From positions 922,717 to 986,716 of the forward strand of contig QAOA01003577.1 in the NCBI GenBank assembly GCA_003255065.1: DNA of 64,000 nt. The letters are read 5' to 3'. Both the position numbers and the translations under genes were made by a program. Of this stretch, positions 33,308 to 46,419 are shown piece by piece. Source of the DNA: Cercis canadensis. Its lineage: Eukaryota; Streptophyta; Magnoliopsida; Fabales; Fabaceae. Each line of letters starts with the position of its first letter. Within the stretch, counting starts at the first letter, position 1. The notes beneath the pieces are model-generated. The model saw only the letters and a list, made by a program, of their open reading frames with translations, made no database searches and was not told where the DNA came from.

Positions 33308-35854
33308 TTTAATACACATCTATCCTTCTATATTTTCTTCAACTCGGAAAGAGGGACAGTTTTAAGGGTTAGGATAACAGGATAAAGATAACAGCAGAAT
33401 AGTGATGCGTGAGAAATTGGTGATGAAGATATATATCCATCTTAATATAAGACTAGAATGCTGTTCAGCTAACAGATTGAGAACAAAGAAGAAAAGCAAA
33501 GGGTTTGGGTGGTGGAGCTTTTCGAATGAATTCTAAAACTGATAAAAAAAAAAAAAAAAAGTGTAATATTCAGCATTGACCTATAAGCTATTTAATCTTG
33601 TGATGGTGCGTATTCTAAAATTTCTTTAATTATTTTATTAACTTATTACTGTAGTAAACGTCAACAATCAAACATGGAAAAAAAACAGAAAGGGAAAGAA
33701 AATGTTGTCGAACTCAAACCAAATCCATCCATCGCCCTTGTGATTTTTTTGTCCCAACAACCGAAGGATAGGTAAATTGGTCTTTTCAAAGGGCTGCAAA
33801 TTTCCAAACTTTCGAGTTTAAGACAGTTCGCAACTGCTGACGAGAAAAGTGCACTTTGAAAAATACAAGAAAGTGAATTTAAAAAATTTCCATTTTCTGG
33901 TCCTGAGATTTTCTTATCACGCGTATGCATCTCAGAGTGCCACGTGTCATCATAGACGCACTTGTCTTGTGGAAGCGCTAACTAAGTTCTTGGCCGAGGG
34001 GACAACTCAGCTCCTCGTTGGAACCAAGTCCAGTGCACGCAAATCTCCGCCGAGTCAGGGGCATTCTGGTCCAAGTACACATTTTTAGAATTCCGAAAGT
34101 GTCCTCCCTGTTGAAGGGCTCTGTTTCGGTCACTCTTTTTCTCTCCCCCCCTTTTTTTTTTTGGTATAATTCTCTCTTCCCTTTATGCCTTTGCCCTGAG
34201 GGTATATTCGCGGTTTCGATACTCTTCGTAACAGAAATCACCACGTATAACTTCTTAGCTTAAGACTACCAGATGCTTCATTGATCGAAGACTTGTGGTG
34301 GATTTCTCTCTCAAAAGGGGTCCCAGGTTAGCCATAATTTCACATTCTTTTCTTCGGTTTTTCTTTTTCCAGTTGTTCACTTTGGGATATGGTTTTCCTT
34401 CGATTCGATTTATATCTATTTTGGCCTCTTCATTTTATCACTGTTTGAAAGAGTCTCATTTTTTTATTTTTTTTTTTCTGTTTTCTGGATGGGGTGGGTG
34501 ATGCAGGAATCCTTTTATATGCATTGTTGTGCTGTTTTTAAGCCATCTATTGCTTATTTCATTTGAAGATTGTGTTTTTCTATATTGGCGTTGGTTCGTT
34601 TTAAAGGGTTCGAAAAATTTCTCTGAACTTTGGTGTGATTTTCAAGATGTATTGTCTGGTGCGTCATTATGATTGCTGATCAGTCCTCATTTCGTGTCAA
34701 GTTTATAATTTTACTTAACCAGGTGGAACTGGGAATGATTGCTGTTTTGAATACTGTTTTTTTTTACGCTGCTTTCATTTTCTGATTCAATTGTTTGAGT
34801 GAAAATTGGAATTTGTCGAAGTAAAAGTAATGAGTGAGTTTTTAACAGCATAATCAGATAGGAGACTCCACAGAAATAAATTCATTGCATTTGTTTCTTT
34901 TGTTCTTTATTTTTTCGTCCAAAATTTGTCTTTTTTCAGCATGGTAACTAGGAGTGCATTTTGCATCTCTGATTTTTCAGAGGGCTTGCGTCAATGTAGC
35001 ATTTTCATTTCTATTCTAATATTTAGTCTGATCATTGTTCACGTAACTCATGTGGACTATTGATTCAATAGATCTTGCATTTCCAGTAAACAGCAGAGTT
35101 AAATGTTCTCACTGGTTTCCAATATGTATTTCTTATTGGAGGAGTATATTATTAACCCAAAGAGACACTGTAATCTTGTTATGAAGTTATATTTATAATG
35201 CTGCATATAATTTGCTTCCAACACCTCTTTGGCAGCATAGCAACAATTTAGTCACTCCAATTTTAGGACTTGTTTGATTTTGTGGTTTGTTAGTTCCGAG
35301 CAACCTGTGTGTCCTGTCACTAAATGGACCAAGAGATTCTAATTTACTGTGTATGATTGTGTGCCTTTTCCCTCCTAAATGTTATATTTTGGCCACAAGG
35401 ATTATGTTACTAACAAAAGCATTGTGTTTTCAGTGTTGCTTTTTGTTGGGGTTTTCTCTGTGGCCCATGTACCATGCTGGGATTTGTCAGTGGCTGCTGA
35501 AACTTGTTTGTGTACATGATAAGGACGGGGATGATGATGATCTAATTGGTGCATAAGCAGAGGGTTGGTTCTTCTTGTAACTGGAATTCTGTTTTGTTCT
35601 TTTGATTACCATGTCGCAAAACTATTTTAACATGGATTAGACAGAATCAACTGATTTACTCAAGGGCCAGAGTAATTTTTGCTAGGAGTTGAGGACTAAT
35701 CTCTTAGAGTAATATTATCTTAGAGAATCTGTCTCTTGACATTATTGGGATAAGGACTAGAGGCATATAACTGCTGGATTATTGGAGTCAGCTCTCAGAT
35801 CTAAGATAAAATATTGTGAAAGATAAGAAATAACCTTGGAGTGTACATTCCATA
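33308..35854. other. Promoter and 5' UTR region of the ankyrin-RCC1 gene
   Basis: From about 33930 the base composition rises, with ACGT-containing motifs (CACGTGTCAT near 33941). A likely 5' UTR exon may end at a CCCAG|GTTAGCC donor near 34325, leaving a long leader intron before the coding start at 35855. The acceptor is not fixed. No separate gene is seen. Confidence 0.45.
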
Positions 35855-38800
35855 ATGATGGAAGTAACTGTTTCTCCACAAGCACAAAAGCTGAATTTGC
35901 AGACACCTTGTCGCAAACTTTCATCTGCTGGGTCCCAGAAAGATTTGTGGCTTGTTGTGCGTGAAGGATCTTTGAATGATGTGGAGTTGACCTTGGTGCT
36001 ATTGAAGAAGAATGGGGGTAATACTAATATCAATTCAAGGAATGCGTTTGGGCTGACGCCTCTTCATATTGCTACATGGAGAAACCACATCCCCATTGTC
36101 AGGAGGCTTCTTGCAGCGGGTGCAGATCCTGATGCTCGAGTATGAAAATTTTAGTATTGTGAATGTTCTGGTATCAGCAATATTCACCTGTTCTTTTCTC
36201 CTTTTAGCATTGGTTTTGTTTTAGTTTTAGGAAGTCGTGTGTGGCATTCACTTCATGTTCAGTTCTCAAGCCTCTAGTTGTCCAGTTTCAAGACTTAAAG
36301 AAATAATGCTTTATTTTTAAAAATGATTATTTTACATTTTATAATAGTCTCAATGTGTCATTGCTTGTTTCTGGCTGTTTGTTTAACTACTTGTTTGGTT
36401 CTCTCCTTTTTCTAGTGAACTGAATGCACAAAATAATGTGAATATCTCTGCATAAATTAAAATAAACTAGAAACTACCTGATCACAGATTAATATCTAGT
36501 GCTTGCTAATATTGAACTTTTTCTTTACATGTTCAATAAACTTTATTGCATTAATGGGTGGAATTTTTCAAAACTCTCTTTCAAATATACGCCAAGATTT
36601 TTAAGTCAATTATATTAAAGCAATTAAACTTTATGAGCTGGAAAATATAGTAATGACACTGAATGACCAGAGATTATTGCTATAATGAAAATACTATGAC
36701 TAATTTGTTGGGAAATGAAAAGTCCCTATATGGTTTATTTATTTGTTTAATTTTTTATGGAAGTTATTTATTGTTTCGAAGGGTGAACAGTTATGTGTAG
36801 TTTTATGATGTCTTTAGAAGTCCTGGCGTCTGCTTAAGGGCTTTTCTGGACTCATTGCTTCAAGTACTTCTGTCTCTGATGATTTTGTTAACTCTTAAAC
36901 TTGTTTCACTTTCAGGATGGAGAATCAGGATGGAGCAGCCTTCACAGGGCTCTGCATTTTGGTCATCTTGCTGTGGCCAGCATCCTTCTTCAGCATGGTG
37001 CCTCCATTACATTGGAGGACTCTAAATCTCGCATACCTGTAGATCTTCTCTCTGGCCCTGTAATTCAGGTTGTTGGAAATGAACACAATGCAGGTATAAA
37101 CTGCCATGCTTTTACAACTTAAGTGTGGTTCAGAATGGTGTTGCCAATAGGAAGTAGTATGATGGATGACAACCTGACTTTCTCATGCATCTTGCTTTAG
37201 TGGCTACCGAGGTCTTCAGTTGGGGAAGTGGCACAAACTATCAACTTGGAACTGGAAATGCGCATATTCAAAAGTTACCATGCAAAGTTGATTCACTTAA
37301 TGGTTCTTTCATAAAGTTGATTTCTGCTGCAAAGTTCCATAGTGTGGCAGTTACTGCTCGTGGAGAAGTGTTTACTTGGGGATTTGGAAGGGGGGGCCGT
37401 CTAGGGCACCCTGATTTTGACATCCACAGGTATATATTCTGTTTCTACGTAAAGTCAGATGCACAGGCATTGTGTTGGCTGTGGTTTTAATGTGTATGTT
37501 AATAATTTCAGTTACAATCAAATATGAATATTTGGAGAAACATTTTGGCTTGAGTAAGTTTCTAACTAATGGTTGGGTTCTGTTGATTCTTTTGATTTCC
37601 TCATCTTGAATACATTGGTAGAGAATAAAGTTAATCATCTTACTAAATGCTTATTATTTATCGAAGTTCATCATGAACATTCACCGTTTGCAATAAGTTT
37701 ATATATAGGAATGCATATAATTGCATTGTTACATGATGTGGGACATGTATTGTACATGCTCACAATACGCACTTTTGCGTTGCTATTTTTCAATTTGCTT
37801 CCAGTTTAAGCACATTGTATGGAACTTTTATCTTAGTTAGCCTGCTTGCCAACATTTTTGGCAGTGGTCAAGCTGCTGTCAACTGTTTATGCTTTTGGAC
37901 AATTGTTAATCAGGTTTAATATTGTTTTACTCTTGTCAGTGGTCAAGCTGCTGTCATCACTCCCCGTCAGGTGACTTCTGGTCTTGGTTACCGCCGAGTG
38001 AAGGCAATTGCTGCAGCTAAGCATCATACTGTTATTGCTACTGAAGGTGGGGAAGTGTTCACCTGGGGATCCAATAGAGGTAAAATCTAAAGATGTTTAT
38101 GACAATTGTGACCATCAACTTCACTTCATGCACACAATTAATATTTTGCCATGGAGCCTTGCCCTAGCTTATATAAGTACATATGTTATATGATTTTCCA
38201 TAAATTATCAGTGGTTACTAGGGGAAAGATTTAGGTTGCATTTTTGGTGCTTTGTTCTATAGAATAAAGATACATGAGAATGGCACTAAGAGGAAAAAGT
38301 TATGCTTTGTCATTTATGTGTTGGGGTTATTATTGTCTAATTTCTTTATTGTGCAGAGGGACAACTTGGCTACACTTCTGTAGATACCCAACCCACACCT
38401 CGTAGAGTGACTTCTTTAAGGTCAAAAATCGTTGCTGTTGCTGCAGCAAACAAGCACACAGCTGTAGTTTCTGATTTAGGTGAAGTTTTTACCTGGGGTT
38501 GCAACAGAGAGGGTCAGCTTGGTTATGGCACCTCAAACTCAGCATCTAATTACACCCCACATGTAGTGGAATATTTGAAGGGAAAGACTTTTACTAGAGT
38601 TTCTGCTGCGAAATACCATACAGTTGTATTAGGAGCTGATGGGGAGGTAACTTCTAGCTGATTATTATTTTGTTAATTACTCTCTTTTGCATTTTCTTCC
38701 TCCTCCTTTTATTCTGAAGTTTATCTTTCTTTCTTTCTTTTTTTGTTGGTCCTCATACTGGGATTCAATTTGGGAAGAAGTCATTTTAAGCCCCAAGTGT

Positions 38801-41800
38801 TATTAAAAAGATGGAGTTTAGTATGGGAATTTCACAAGGACCTAAGTTATGCCTAAAATCATTTTAAGCCCATTGTTTGAGTATCAGGTGGACTGACTTT
38901 GTGAAGAAATCACGTTAAGCCAAGAGTGCTAATGTCATAGAGATCGACTTTAGTGTCAGTTTCACAAAGATAGGCGTTGTTTGAGTCAAGATCCTCATTT
39001 GTAAAATTATGTCCAACTACTTAAACATGCCTTGCCACATGGATATGGAACATAACCATTTTAATATTTTATCCTTTTTAGCTCTATATAGAGCTTAATA
39101 GTATATAGTTGTGAGTAGGCATTTATTTTTCTTGGATACATTAAAGAGCTTTTTATTTTCTTCTTTATGGTCTAATTCTCGTTGTTTGGCAGGTCTACAC
39201 TTGGGGTCATCGACTTGTTACTCCAAGACGTGTAGTCATCACTAGGAACTTAAAGAAAAGTGGAAGCACTCCTTTGAAGTTTCATAGAATGGAACGACTT
39301 CATGTGGTTTCTATAGCTGCAGGAATTGCACATAGCATGGCTCTTACGGATGATGGTGCATTGTTTTATTGGGTTTCCTCGGATCCTGATCTTAGATGCC
39401 AACAGGTTTTAATTTACTAAATTTTTGTCTTCACTGACATTCTGGTTATCCCAAGATAAGCATGTTCATAAGAGACATTTTTTTCCTTCTTTTTGTGAAA
39501 AAAAAATAAAAATATTGTGCACAGTTATATGCTATGTGTGGAAGAAATATGGTGAGCATATCTGCTGGGAAGTACTGGACTTCTGCAGTTACAGCTACAG
39601 GTGATGTTTACATGTGGGATGGGAAAAAAGGTAAGGATAAGCCACTTGTTGCAACCCGGTTGCATGGTGTAAAGAGGGCTACTTCAGTTTCAGTGGGTGA
39701 AACACATTTATTAATTCTGGCTTCCCTCTATCATCCCATTTATCCCCCCAACATGAACGAGGATTCTCAGAAGCTCAAGTTGGATAATAGGGATGAGATC
39801 GAAGAGTTAAATGAAGATATTTTATTTGAGGACATGGAATCCAATAATATGACATCTAGTATACAAAAAGACAATTTTGAGCAGAGATCGGTACCCAGCT
39901 TAAAAAGCCTTTGTGAAAAAGTAGCAGCTGAGTGTCTAGTTGAGCCGCGGAATGCCATACAATTGCTTGAGATTGCTGATTCTCTTGGAGCAGATGATTT
40001 GAGGAAGTACTGTGAGGTACAGTCCTTTACTACTGCATAATGTACCTGAAATACAAATACTTATTAAATTATACCCGTGTTCTTACTTCTTGGTCAGTAT
40101 TATAATCTAATATTTGAAAATTTATGAGTCTGTTAATGTGGGTTCTCCATCCATTTCCATAACCCCTTCATGCTATGTAGGTTGAGTTTCAGCATTTCCA
40201 TGCTATATACTTCTAATGGTTATACATATACATACTACAAAAAAATACAGATACATTTAATTTCATGTCTTCCTATANCTTGAGATTGCTGATTCTCTTG
40301 GAGCAGATGATTTGAGGAAGTACTGTGAGGTACAGTCCTTTACTACTGCATAATGTACCTGAAATACAAATACTTATTAAATTATACCCGTGTTCTTACT
40401 TCTTGGTCAGTATTATAATCTAATATCTGAAAATTTATGAGTCTGTTAATGTGGGTTCTCCATCCATTTCCATAACCCCTTCATGCTATGTAGGTTGAGT
40501 TTCAGCATTTCACATGCTATATACTTCTAATGGTTATACATATACATACTACAAAAAAATACAGATACATTTAATTTCATGTCTTCCTATAATATATTTT
40601 ATTAGTCAATACAGGTCAACATAAATGCCATCCAATATTTCATCTTGGAAGAAAAATTTTAAAAACGGTAGATTTAGATAGTTTCTCTAGGCCTGACAGA
40701 TGTGTTCTTGTAGTTCAAGTAGTATTTGCTGTTATATTTAGTTGGATATCTCTTATATGGTAAGTTGATCTTATTTCAGGATATTGTCATTCGCAACCTT
40801 GATTATGTTTTTATGGTTTCATCACATGCTATGGCAAGTGCTTCACCGGATATTCTGGCTAACCTTGAGAAGTCGTTAGACCAGAGATCATCTGAGCCAT
40901 GGAGTCACCGTCGGTTCCCTCCTCCAACTGCTACTTTCCCTGCCATCATTAACAGTGAAGAGGATGATAGTGAGATGGAGTTTCAAAGGACTCGTGACAA
41001 ACCCATGAAAATGTCCGAGTTGAAATTGGAGAAAGACCAAAGACTAGACTGCTTTTTACAGCCCAAGGATGATCCCAATCTAGTAATTTCCAAAGTAGTT
41101 CGTGCTCTAAGGAAGAAGTTGCAGCAGATTGAGATGCTTGAAGATAAACAGTCTAATGGTTATCTGCTTGATGACCAGCAGGTTGCCAAGCTTCAATCAA
41201 AGTCAGCTCTTGAGAGCTCACTTGCTGAGCTAGGTGTTCCTGTTGAGACTTCACAGAATAACGAATTGTCTTCAGTACTGCCAGATGGAAAAGGTAGTAA
41301 AAAGGCTAAACAATCAAGAAAACAAAGGAGAAAGAGCAAACCAAGTGTAGTCCAGACAGAAGTTGATTCTATTTATTCCAGAACTGAAATAATGCTTGAA
41401 CCTGCCAAGGACTTAGTTGGGGTGGAAGTCACGGAGGTTCCTGGCACAAGGGTTGGTTTTTTTAACTTAATTACTATCAATAGATTATTTGGCCAAACAG
41501 TGGATTTATGGATTTTGACTGTTTTTACTCTGTTGTTTGTGTGTGTGGTTGAAGATTACCCTGTCTTTTGTTCAAGGTTATCAATTAAAGATTTTGCAGT
41601 CTTTTATATCTAGTATATGTTGCTTAGAATTGTTAGTTTTATTTTGATAGTTGGAAGATGCTACGTGTGAGCAAGCCAACGAAGGTGCAAAAGATTCAGC
41701 TTTTGTTGTTCAGAAGAAGGATTCTTTAGACTTGATGAAAAATAATGGTCAATCACCTAAGGTTTCTAAGAAGAAAAGCAAGAAGGGTGGCCTTTCTATG

Positions 41801-42577
41801 TTTCTGAGTGGTGCTCTTGATGATGCCCCAAAAGAGGTTGCGCCCCCTCCACCAACGCCTAAAAGTGAGGGTCCTGCATGGGGTGGAGCCAAGTTTTTGA
41901 AGGGTTCTGCTTCTCTTCGTGAAATCCAGGATGAGCAGAGTAAATTTAAGGGAAACATGTTGGCTAGAAACAAAGATCCTGCAGAAGATCTTTCTGATGG
42001 TAGCAGTGGGGGCAAAATACTGCTGGGTTCATTTCTTCCTTCCAGCCCAATACCAGTTGCCTCAACGCGCACTTGCCAGGCATCTGATGGAGACAAAAGT
42101 ACCCCTCCTTGGGCTGCTTCTGGAACACCACCTCATCTCTCCCGTCCGTCTTTTAGGGACATCCAAATGCAGCAGGTTTGTGGATTATGCTTTCTGATTT
42201 TGGTAATGTTCATTGTGAAAAAGCCACAGATATTTGTTTATCTTGTTCCTTCTTATGCACGTCTTAATATTGCTTGCCATGCCATTGCCATGTGTTGCTT
42301 CTTTTAAATCTCTTACCATTCAATTCAACTGAGGATGTTTTATTTAAAGCAGGGGAAAAAACAGCTAACTCTTTCCCACAGTCCCAAAACTAGAACAGCC
42401 GGATTCACTATTGCCACCGGTCAAGGATCACCATCAGAAGCAAATGGGTTGAACCGCTGGTTCAAGCCCGACGTGGAGACACCATCCTCAATTCGTTCAA
42501 TTCAGATTGAGGAAAAGGCTATGAAGGATCTCAAGCGCTTCTATTCCACTGTTAAGGTTGTTCAAAAGCAATCTTGA
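35855..42577 (+). CDS. Ankyrin repeat and RCC1 repeat protein (IBtk-like)
   Basis: Ten coding exons: 35855-36139, 36916-37093, 37201-37429, 37940-38079, 38357-38646, 39193-39405, 39525-40016, 40780-41451, 41651-42175 and 42353-42577. They sum to 3249 nt and encode 1082 residues. Ankyrin repeats occupy about 27-140 (GLTPLHIATWRNHIPIVRRLLAAGADPDARDG, then WSSLHRALHFGHLAVASILLQHGA). RCC1 repeats occupy about 155-515 (EVFSWGSGTNYQLGTG, GEVFTWGFGRGGRLGH, GEVFTWGCNREGQLGYG). Residues ~575-625 are a helical segment with BTB/BACK character (LCEKVAAECLVEPRNAIQLLEIADSLG). The C-terminus is low-complexity with Lys clusters (KKAKQSRKQRRKSK; KKKSKKGG) and ends FYSTVKVVQKQS. Human IBtk has the same order (Ank-RCC1-BTB). 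The plant homologues have no settled function. The start is the first of two consecutive ATGs. Confidence 0.92.
37863..37962 (+). repeat. Duplicated splice acceptor inside intron 3 of the ankyrin-RCC1 gene
   Basis: GCAGTGGTCAAGCTGCTGTC occurs at 37862 and, as the real exon start (TCAG then TGGTCAAGCTGCTGTC), at 37940. The first copy breaks off after CAAC. Using it would shift or truncate the protein, so it is a decoy or relic. Confidence 0.7.
40278..40278. other. Single-N assembly join with ~312-bp overlap; false partial exon copy
   Basis: 39966-40277 and 40279-40590 match except for a T/C change (ATATTTGAAA versus ATATCTGAAA) and one extra base. The right copy repeats the end of exon 7 (LEIADSLGADDLRKYCE) inside the intron. 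It should not be read as an exon duplication. Confidence 0.85.
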
Positions 42578-45445
42578 GACCAATAATGTAATCTCATAAG
42601 GTAGCAAGAGAGACTCCATATTCCTTTTTTTTCGAATTCCGTCTCTCTTTCGGTTTTAGTTGGATTAACTGTAAATTAGTCTGTACAGATAGTTGCACTG
42701 TATTCATTTCTGTTTTCGAATCAAAAGTTCAGTCTTTAGCTACTACTTAGCAGTTAGCATCAATATCATGCTCTTCTCATATCTTGTTTCTTCCCTCCTA
42801 TTAGGCACTGTATATGACCAGGATTTTTATTTGCACTCAATTTTTAATTGTTTCTCAAGTCACAGAACGTTTTCCTCCTTTTCCCACCAACGACATTATG
42901 TTATAATGTTACTGTTTCATCTTCAATATTTGGCGAGGCACATAATGTTTCATAAGGACTACTATACATGTTACAATTTCCTACAATCCATTTCGCTATT
43001 TCAGATCTAATATTTGATATAGTGATCAAATTAAATCATTATGCCTGTCTTATATATACTTTCAAACTTTTAATGATGAATAATATTGGTTAATTTTAGC
43101 CCTTTTCTTCATTTCCTTCATAACACGTTTCAACTTTTCCATCATATATGGCTTAGGAAAAAAAAACACTTTACATGAACACTTTTTGTTGGGACAAAAC
43201 AATGGTCAGGACCTATGAATACTAGACTATGTGCCCAAAACACATACAAATAAGAGACTATTTTGTATTTTTGCCATACACGCAGCATTAGATTTTGCAA
43301 TAGCTGAATTCGAAACCCTTTTAACCAAAAAAGAAAAAAAAAAAAAAAAAAAAAAGAGGGACATGAACAGTCAAATATCATGTGGACAATAATCCTATTT
43401 ATTCCCATGCTCTATTTCCTTTAGCATAGAAAGCATATATTTTGTGTCACTGGGAAAAGGAGAACGCGGAGAATGAAAATAAAATAGAGAAGAAAAGAAA
43501 TGGAAAAGAAAAAGGTTGATTGGAAATGTTGTGGGGGTAACGGCAAGTGGCTGCATGAGAAAGAAGGTTGAAGAGAAAGCAAAAGGTGAAAATTCCACTT
43601 TGATGTGATAAGCCCATGAACAATGTGAAATATATATTTTTGGAAACGTATTCCAATTATCTGAAGTTCATGATTATGTTGTTTTCTCTCAGAATCATGA
43701 AGTATCCATCACTTCTGTCCAGAAATATTTATAAAGCAGAGAAAGGACAAGAAAGTTGTCTATCTCTGACGAAAATAAAAGGTAAAGCCACGAGAGAAAA
43801 CAAAACTTGTGCCTGCACACAATATTTTTCATAATAATAATAATTAGTAGTAATAATGATAATGATAATGATAACAAATTGAGGAACTATGGAAGTGTTT
43901 TAGTCGTTTTATTTTTATGTAAATAGTTTGAATTATGAGAAGTAAAAACCAGAAATTTTTATTAGTTTAATCATTACATGCATAAAAATGCATAAATTCA
44001 CGAATGCCCAGAATCGTACTTTTCCTTCAAACATGGTGGCCAAATCAGAAGCATATTTGGCATCAAACACTAGCGACTTTGTAGCCTTGTATTCATTTTT
44101 TTTTTAATAGAAGTACAAGATTCGAATCATAAGCCATGTAGATTTTGGTTGGTAAAAGCTTTGGCATTTTGGGTTTGTAAACAATCGAATTTTTGAAGCA
44201 ATCATGCACTTTTAATGAAAAGTCAGATCTAAAGGCCTTAGTGTTTCAATGACGCTGTCTAATTATTAGTTTTGAATTATTGAAGGCAAGGGTATTTATA
44301 CTTTAACAAGTCCTCACGCTTGCTATTACTGTGGTTGATCCTGAGAATAATCAATTATAATCACTTAACTAGGTTTTCCTGAAGCTAAGTTTCAATTGGT
44401 TTAATCAATCTATACTTATAGTAGCTAATCGTACAATATCTAGTTCTAATCGTTTAAAAGGTGATGAAGATAAAAAAACAAATTATATAGGTACCATGTG
44501 CAATTTGATTAATTAATTCTATGGTTAGTAACAAAAAATGCAAATAATTAACTTCAAAATTCTCACTAATATAAGTTTTTTAGTTTTAAGGGTAAAGATA
44601 TTTTCAAGTCAATTTTTGTGTACTGAAATTAAATCTCTCTCTAGGCGCATCCCTCACATCAACTTAGTGCATTCAAAAAAAAAATATTTAAGTGTTAATC
44701 CCAAAATTTGAACCTTAATTAATTTAAATAAATCTATTATACACTTACTACCGGACTAAACTCTTGNAAAAAAATTTAAGTGTTAATCCCAAAATTTGAA
44801 CCTTAATTAATTTAAATAAATCTATTATACACTTACTACCGGACTAAACTCTTGAGATTCATTAATATAAGTACGTACGTAGGTCAACTATTTATACTTA
44901 GCTGTCATGCAATGCATCTAAAACTTCCAATCATGCGTTTTCTAGTAATTGCAGTTGGATTAATTTATCTAGTCCGTCAGCCATAAATCCCCACTAATCT
45001 GTATATGTTTGTAGTAGTTACAACAACTTTTAACAATCATACCAAATTCAATTAATAGGATATTTGAACCTGAACACTTTACGGCACAATAAAAGTAAAC
45101 GCTAATCCTACACTAGTTGATTTGTTTTCATCTAAACCATCATTGGCGAAATATAGTTCTTAATTTGATACCCCTTTATAAGATGAACCGTTTGTTTGTG
45201 AATTAAAATTAAGAGGAAATGAGAGGAAAGAAAATGAGTAAATATGTTCATCTCCTTATTTGAGAGTTCAAGATTAAAAAAAGAAAGGAAACTAAAGAGT
45301 AACCTCAAACCCCCACATTTATGTTTTGCTTTCACTTTTGTGTTTTTCTAATTTGAGGGGTTTGGAGAGAAAAGAATAGTAGTTTTCTATTATACTTCTA
45401 TTTATTTCTTTAAATTCTTTTTCAAATACTATTTAGATAACATTA
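42578..45445. other. 3' flank of the ankyrin-RCC1 gene and AT-rich intergenic DNA
   Basis: The first ~100-150 bases are probably 3' UTR. A poly-A run interrupts at 43330-43355, and ATA/ATG triplet runs occur near 43830-43875. No gene is seen. Confidence 0.5.
44767..44767. other. Single-N assembly join with ~88-bp overlap on both sides
   Basis: The sequence ATTTAAGTGTTAATCCCAAA...GGACTAAACTCTTG is present on each side of the N (about 44680-44766 and 44768-44855). Same artefact type as the other joins. Confidence 0.85.
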
Positions 45446-45454
45446 TTAAATCTT

Positions 45455-46006
45455 GGTTTAATTACAATTTTGGTCATCCTATTTTAACAACTTAGACTTT
45501 TTGGTCTCCATTTTTTAAAAATGAAATATTGAGTCTCTCTATATTCATAAAATGTACAATTTTGGTCATTTTTATTTTTAAATCAAAATTCTTAAGTTTA
45601 TTTCAAGGTGTAAAGTTCTCTGATTTATAATCTCATCGTTCAGATTGAAGAGCTATATCTTGTGAATCTCTCTACTAAATTTTAGTTTGATCTAACGGTG
45701 TGACTCAGCCCAAAATACGAAAATCATAAGTTTTCATCTAACAAAAGATCTAGACTCATTCACCATTAGATCAAGCTGAAATTTAGTGGAGAAGTTCACA
45801 ATACGTAACTCTTCGATCTGAACGGTGAGATTATGAATCAGAGAACTTTACACCTTGAAATAAATCTAAGAATTTTTGATTTAAAGACAAAATAACAAAA
45901 ATTGTACACTTTATAAATATAGAGGGACTCAATAATTTATTTTTAAAGAAAGGGGACCAAAAAGTTCAAGTTATTAAAATAGGATAAGCAAAATTGTAAT
46001 TAAACC
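45455..46006. mobile_element. 552-bp foldback MITE, Mutator-like, with 9-bp target duplication
   Basis: The element starts GGTTTAATTACAATTTTG and ends with the inverse CAAAATTGTAATTAAACC. The two halves pair over almost all their length, for example TTATTTCAAGGTGTAAAGTTC on the left with GAACTTTACACCTTGAAATA on the right. The 9-bp sequence TTAAATCTT flanks it at 45446-45454 and 46007-46015. Long inverted repeats with 9-bp duplications are typical of Mutator-like elements. It codes for nothing. A transcript through it would fold into a long hairpin and could feed small RNAs. Confidence 0.88.
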
Positions 46007-46419
46007 TTAAATCTTATATTAAATATATTTACTTTATAAATAAAGGATAAATTTGTAAAATTATAAATTTTTATTTTTTCCTCTCCTTTTGCTCATTTTA
46101 ATCATCCAAACAAATGAGAGAAAAACTTCTCCCTTTCTTTTCCCTCTCTTTCCTCTCCGCTCCTCTCATTTCCTTTCACCTTACTTCAAACTCCTAAATA
46201 GAGCCTTACCCTCTTCGAGTTTAAGAATCAGTCTCTACTCTTTACTCTAGATGATTCTAAAAAAGAAAATCCTAATTTTTATTTATGAAATGGTGGTAAT
46301 TAAGTTATTCAAGTAATTGTAATGGAAAATGGCCTTAAAATATTACAAAAGGTTTTGGAAGAAGGGCACGTATCATTTCCATTATTTATATTCTATAGTG
46401 TATTTTGGAGATAATTCAT

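Noticed and set aside
44101-44130. GATTCGAATCAT looking like a tRNA T-loop
   Set aside because: No acceptor stem, A-box or anticodon arm could be laid out around it.
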